From positions 839,839 to 862,512 of the forward strand of contig NMRA01000126.1 in NCBI GenBank assembly GCA_002633005.1: a stretch of DNA of 22,674 bases. Reading direction: 5' to 3'. Source of the stretch: Phoronis australis. Taxonomy: Eukaryota; Phoronida; Phoronidae. The notes under the pieces were generated by a model that ran no database searches, was not told where the DNA came from, and saw only the letters and a program-made list of their open reading frames with translations. The stretch's first letter is position 1. Each line of letters opens with the position of its first letter. The position numbers and the translations under genes were made by a program. This document shows, piece after piece, positions 19,901 through 22,674 of this stretch.

Positions 19901-22674
19901 AGGCTTGTCAAATATGTTTGGGTCCGGGTACTTTGTCCACAAATCATTGAACGTAAAATCTGCAAAGTCATAGAAATATCAAATACAGCGTTCTCGTGGT
20001 GTCCGATTGAAAGAGGGATCCGCCGTCTTTTTTGACTTGACTTTTTATAAACATTTCACATCTGACTGCGTCATAAAATTTTTATCTGTGCCATTAAAGC
20101 GAATATAAACACCCTAGTTGACGCAAAAAGAACGTGGGTTAGATCAACTTCCGCTGTAAATTAGGTCTCAAACAAAGAAAGGACTGACAGTAGGCTACCT
20201 TAGTAAGGTACAAAAGCCTGTTTGGACGATTTCAACCAATCCTTGCTCTGTAACCTGCTTATGCATCTTTGGCGTCAATTTTGAAAGATAAGGGCAAGAA
20301 TCAACTAAAAATTCATATTCCAATATCGCAATATGGATATGACAGTCACTGGTGAGTGATCTTTTCCGACAGTTGCCGCTGGAATCGCTAAAACGTAGGT
20401 TACGCTTGTTCATTTAGCAGTTTTTAAATTTCCCTGCAAACCTTTGAAGATTATGGATGGTTGTAGAGCATTATTTTGTTTCAAAGAACTGGATGGGAAC
20501 ATCGTTTTTAGTACCTGTTAAAGAGCCTGAACCGGGTTTGGAAGCCTGTTCATTGTTGAGATAATGTGCCGTGATCGAGTTACGCTATCAAGGTTGATTT
20601 CGCGTAATAATGAAGTGCTAGTCTTTAACAATCCCGGGAATTCATCCGCTCTACTAATGAACAAGTTATGTCTAGAGTTGTAGCGGTAATGTCAGAAATC
20701 AGAGTTAGTTTTTTTACCGAAGGCGGCTTGATGTAGGACTGAATCGACAGAGTCTGTAAATTCAACTAAATTTCTAGATACATGTAACTATAAAGTTTAA
20801 CTGAGTAAAAGTATGCATTTTCTGAAATAAAATCCTGTAAAACTTGTTTTGAGTCTTTCTATTAATCAGACGTCTATTGGAACACGTCACTTTGTCTTTT
20901 TAGTAAAGAAAGACACATTCTGTGAAAAACAACTGCATCAATATCGTAGCCAAGTTTTGGTTGATACAAGTATTCAATACGAAATCTAAACAATTACGTC
21001 AGAGTGTTCTTAATTATCATTTCGCTTTCGTTTCCTATAATGTTTACTCCTTTCATCATAGCCATGAAAATTATTTATATGCGCTGCACCGAGTCACTGG
21101 AAGGGCTGCGAGACGAACTCCCGAAGCTAATTAACAGTGAAACAACAACATGGATTAGATTATAAAGTCTTATATTATGACAATGACTGATCATTTATTA
21201 GAGAGTAAAATCTACTGTGCAAAGGTGTGTGACAATGTGCCACAAATGCTGTCCGATGCTGCATCCATCCACCTTCTGTATTTGATAAACACTGGTACCA
21301 AATTTGATCATTGCAAAAGCAAAGACCAAGAGTGCTTTTGAGAACAGTGCATTAGTATAGTATCTGAAAATTTGACCTCAACCTGGATAGCTTTTCCGAG
21401 AATTGTTTTAACGTTCGCCCTGAAATATGGATTTTTTCTGGAATCCTATGTAACCTTAGTATATGGACAGTAGATGATGTACAGAAATGTTCGATTTTTC
21501 ATTCTTCAAAATTCGTTTTCGGAATTCTAGATGCACAAGATTCTGGTCTAAAAGGCAAAAGTAACGCTTTACAACATTTGTAAAAAATAGTCAGGATGGC
21601 CAATTTTAAGAGAACCGTCACACTCTTTTCAGACAATCAGATCTTACCTGCAATCTTCTTCGTTTCATTACATGACGGAGATGGTGTAGTAGAACCATGG
21701 ATGGGCGAACTAGAGGAGGATTCGGTAAATCGAGTACTTCCCGATGGTGTGATATCTGTTGCTGGCGAAGCGTTTTTTGCCGTGGTGTAATTAGTTGGGA
21801 AAGTGGTGGCAGTTGATGCTGGGGTTCTAGTTGGGGATCTGGTGGTAGTCGGGGTAGTGATGGTAGTCGGGGGTCTGGTGGTAGTCGGCGAGGTGGTGGT
21901 AGACAGGGGTGTGGTGGTCGTTGGGGATGTGGTGGCATTCGGGGAAGTGTTTGTAGTCGAAATTTCAAATAAGCAGAACTCTTTACACTTGACGAAGTAA
22001 CACTTGTTTCTACATTTCTTGCCGTCCCACAAGTCGATATGTCCTGTAGGATGCTTGGGGTTATTCTTCCAGGTGCAGTGCCGGAATGTTATGATTCCTT
22101 TCTTTCCCTGAAATATATTGCCAATCGTCATGTGGTTTGATTACTTAACTGGGGTTGTCAACAGACTGTTGTATAATGTATGGAATTTTTCGGTAACGTT
22201 TTAAGTATAGATTGGAATATCAAATCACCGGTCTTGTAATTAAAGACATGAACAATCATGGTACCATGTCGAAGTTTTTCGGTAGAAAATGAAAACCTTA
22301 AACGTGACAAACTGAACAGTGTACAAAAAAAAAAATATCCTACACGTTGAAACACGGTGTATCAGACGTTTGGCACTGAAATCCTTCTTAATTGGGTCTA
22401 ACTTTTACATTCAATTAGTTGCGTGAAATTAGTGGGCGGATATATTTTTTTTTGCATCCGGCGGAAACCGCTGATGAAAATGTCATGGAAGCGATGTAAT
22501 ATTGTTTGCAATTTCAGCAAAAAGAAATTTCTTCTGCATTCTGACTCCGAGACCAACTTACCGCTAGATCTGATTCTTGCTTTACACACAACGGCTTCTT
22601 GAAAATCTTCGTCAGGTAGCAATGCCACGTGTCCGCCCTGATGACGTATTTTTGACCTTGTTTGTTCTTAAAGC
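12336..22674 (-). CDS. dae4: multi-module domesticated amidase effector 4, 5' end beyond the window
   Basis: Exons on the minus strand, in coding order: 22562->22674 (5' partial), 21648-22107, 19819-19959, 19404-19561, 18491-18950, 16815-16955, 16400-16557, 15487-15946, 13792-13932, 13263-13420, 12336-12491. Every border is GT-AG. Phases repeat as 1, 0, 1 through the array, and each full tailed module is 759 coding bases (253 codons), so the frame is kept throughout. Each module is a Tae4-type peptidoglycan amidase, a family that cuts bacterial cell-wall peptides between D-Glu and meso-diaminopimelate. Tailed modules add a mucin-like linker of about 105 residues. The linker exon ends at a donor that fits the next module's acceptor. 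If unspliced, a stop follows within three codons with no nearby poly(A) signal. The product is presumably secreted and antibacterial, but the signal peptide would lie upstream of the window. The alternative is four separate genes; I favour one. Confidence 0.6.
12655..12968. mobile_element. MITE-like insertion in module A intron 2
   Basis: The ends are AGGCCCGTAGCCAG (12655-12668) and, inverted, TGGCTACGGTCCT (12956-12968), about 12 of 14 bases matching. Length is about 315 bases with no coding capacity. The other modules lack it: their intron 2 is about 453 bases against 771 here, and flanking sequence resumes on both sides (ATTAAA...GTAC before, ATTCGGGAGAAAAT after). The paralogous introns therefore serve as empty-site controls. 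A target duplication is not obvious. Confidence 0.6.
13421..13791 (-). other. module A intron 1
   Basis: Its length is 371 bases against 257 in modules B and C. The ends align with the other copies, while the middle is unique. No exon is seen in it. Confidence 0.6.
13933..15486 (-). other. inter-module intron B-A
   Basis: This is the 1554-base space between the linker donor (GCAG|GTAAGAT) of module B and the phase-1 acceptor (TTTTGCAG) of module A. Non-coding blocks are shared with the other two inter-module introns, notably about 14150-14260 and 14410-14700. A TATATAAA on the minus strand at 14716-14723 could mark a former or active promoter. A short ATG frame ending at a phase-1 donor (14954-15003) could in principle be an alternative first exon, but the homologous frame is broken or absent in the other introns. 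No convincing signal-peptide exon is present. Confidence 0.5.
15487..16955 (-). CDS. dae4: amidase module B with mucin-like linker
   Basis: Exons are 16815-16955, 16400-16557 and 15487-15946. The amidase part has the Cys of GDTCGLRFSY (16849-16851), YVIRADTWHCYLTKIF in the middle, and the His of GHIDLWDG (15878-15880). Cysteines are many (about ten in the domain), unusual for the bacterial family and consistent with disulphide-stabilised secretion. Exon 3 then encodes about 105 residues rich in Thr, Ser and Pro (repeats such as TTSPTTTT, TTTRPPTT). It also carries Asn-X-Ser/Thr sequons (NAT, NYT, NAS, NET), ending CNETKKIAG at a phase-1 donor. Dense O-glycosylation of this stretch is likely. 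The domain order places it between modules C and A. Confidence 0.82.
16956..18490 (-). other. inter-module intron C-B
   Basis: It is 1535 bases long and very similar to the D-C intron except for a missing stretch of about 153 bases near 18085. A minus-strand TTTATAAAAAG string near 17040 is shared with the D-C intron but absent from the B-A intron. A 72-codon minus frame (17191-17409) is partly kept between copies but has no domain, starts without context, and is diverged in the B-A intron. I do not call it a gene. Confidence 0.5.
18491..19959 (-). CDS. dae4: amidase module C with mucin-like linker
   Basis: Exons are 19819-19959, 19404-19561 and 18491-18950, each the same length and phase as in module B. 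The presumed catalytic Cys is at 19853-19855 and the His of GHIDLWDG at 18882-18884. The amino acid sequence encoded by exon 3, including the whole linker, is identical to module B, and the introns differ only at scattered bases. This indicates a very recent duplication or ongoing gene conversion. Confidence 0.82.
19960..21647 (-). other. inter-module intron D-C
   Basis: It is 1688 bases long, and no exon is recognised. It keeps a stretch of about 153 bases (near 21086-21240) that is absent from the C-B intron but has a diverged counterpart in the B-A intron (about 14955-15105). The shorter intron is therefore the deleted one. Confidence 0.5.
21648..22674 (-). CDS. dae4: amidase module D with mucin-like linker, cut by the window edge
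   Basis: Exon 3 (21648-22107) is complete, with the His of GHIDLWDG at 22039-22041 and the same Thr/Pro-rich tail as modules B and C. Exon 2 begins its 3' end at 22562 and runs off the window; 113 of an expected 158 bases are visible, encoding YVIRADTWHCYLTKIFKKPL and following. Exon 1 with the catalytic Cys would lie about 260 bases further on. The 5' end of the gene, its signal peptide and possibly more modules lie outside the window. Confidence 0.8.

Larger units (their letters stand above)
15487..22674 (-). repeat. tandem segmental duplication, about 3.0-3.16 kb unit
   Basis: Modules B, C and D with their introns form near-identical units. Corresponding points are 3004 bases apart (15487 to 18491) and 3157 bases apart (18491 to 21648). 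The difference is explained by one deletion of about 153 bases. Module A belongs to the same array but is older and lacks the linker. Confidence 0.85.

Noticed and set aside
1-22674. CRISPR arrays, tRNA or rRNA genes, bacterial operons
   Set aside because: None seen. The repeats are segmental duplications or transposon remnants, and the coding structure is eukaryotic.

Overview
The window looks like nuclear DNA from an invertebrate animal, probably marine. There are no bacterial operons. The supportable coding sequence comes in short exons with GT-AG borders and matching intron phases. Introns are full of decayed mobile elements, and extracellular animal modules (a thrombospondin type 1 repeat, a single-pass membrane anchor, mucin-like Thr/Pro stretches) are present. 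I cannot fix the phylum from sequence alone; a mollusc, annelid, lancelet or related lineage would fit.

Bases 1-8372 (+ strand) hold the 3' part of a membrane-protein gene. Two putative exons lie near 714-1045. Then comes a long intron-like stretch with decayed repeats and a 3.96-kb transposon with terminal inverted repeats (3517-7477). After it come a thrombospondin type 1 exon (7526-7756) and a last exon (8185-8372) with one transmembrane helix and a short basic tail. The transposon carries, on its minus strand, a broken copy of an uncharacterised gene family with several stops, frameshifts and a deletion. Bases 8373-12180 are intergenic, with small palindromic repeats and, near 12000, a weak candidate for an unassigned plus-strand first exon.

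Bases 12336-22674 (- strand) are the main interest: four tandem copies, one cut by the window edge, of a domain I recognise as Tae4, the peptidoglycan amidase first known as a type VI secretion effector. Its eukaryotic, horizontally acquired homologues are called domesticated amidase effectors (dae4). Each copy has three exons with identical intron phases, and the Cys and His-Asp motifs expected of the catalytic site are intact in every copy that can be seen. In the three upstream copies the last exon continues into a Thr/Ser/Pro-rich, mucin-like tail. It ends at a phase-1 splice donor, which fits the phase-1 acceptor of the next copy downstream. The final copy (12336-13932) has no tail and ends in a stop codon followed by a poly(A) signal. 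No signal-peptide exon is found in front of the internal copies. The simplest reading is one gene encoding a secreted chain of amidase domains joined by mucin-like linkers, with its 5' end beyond base 22674. The alternative is an array of separate genes. Near-identity of the three tailed units points to very recent duplication or gene conversion.
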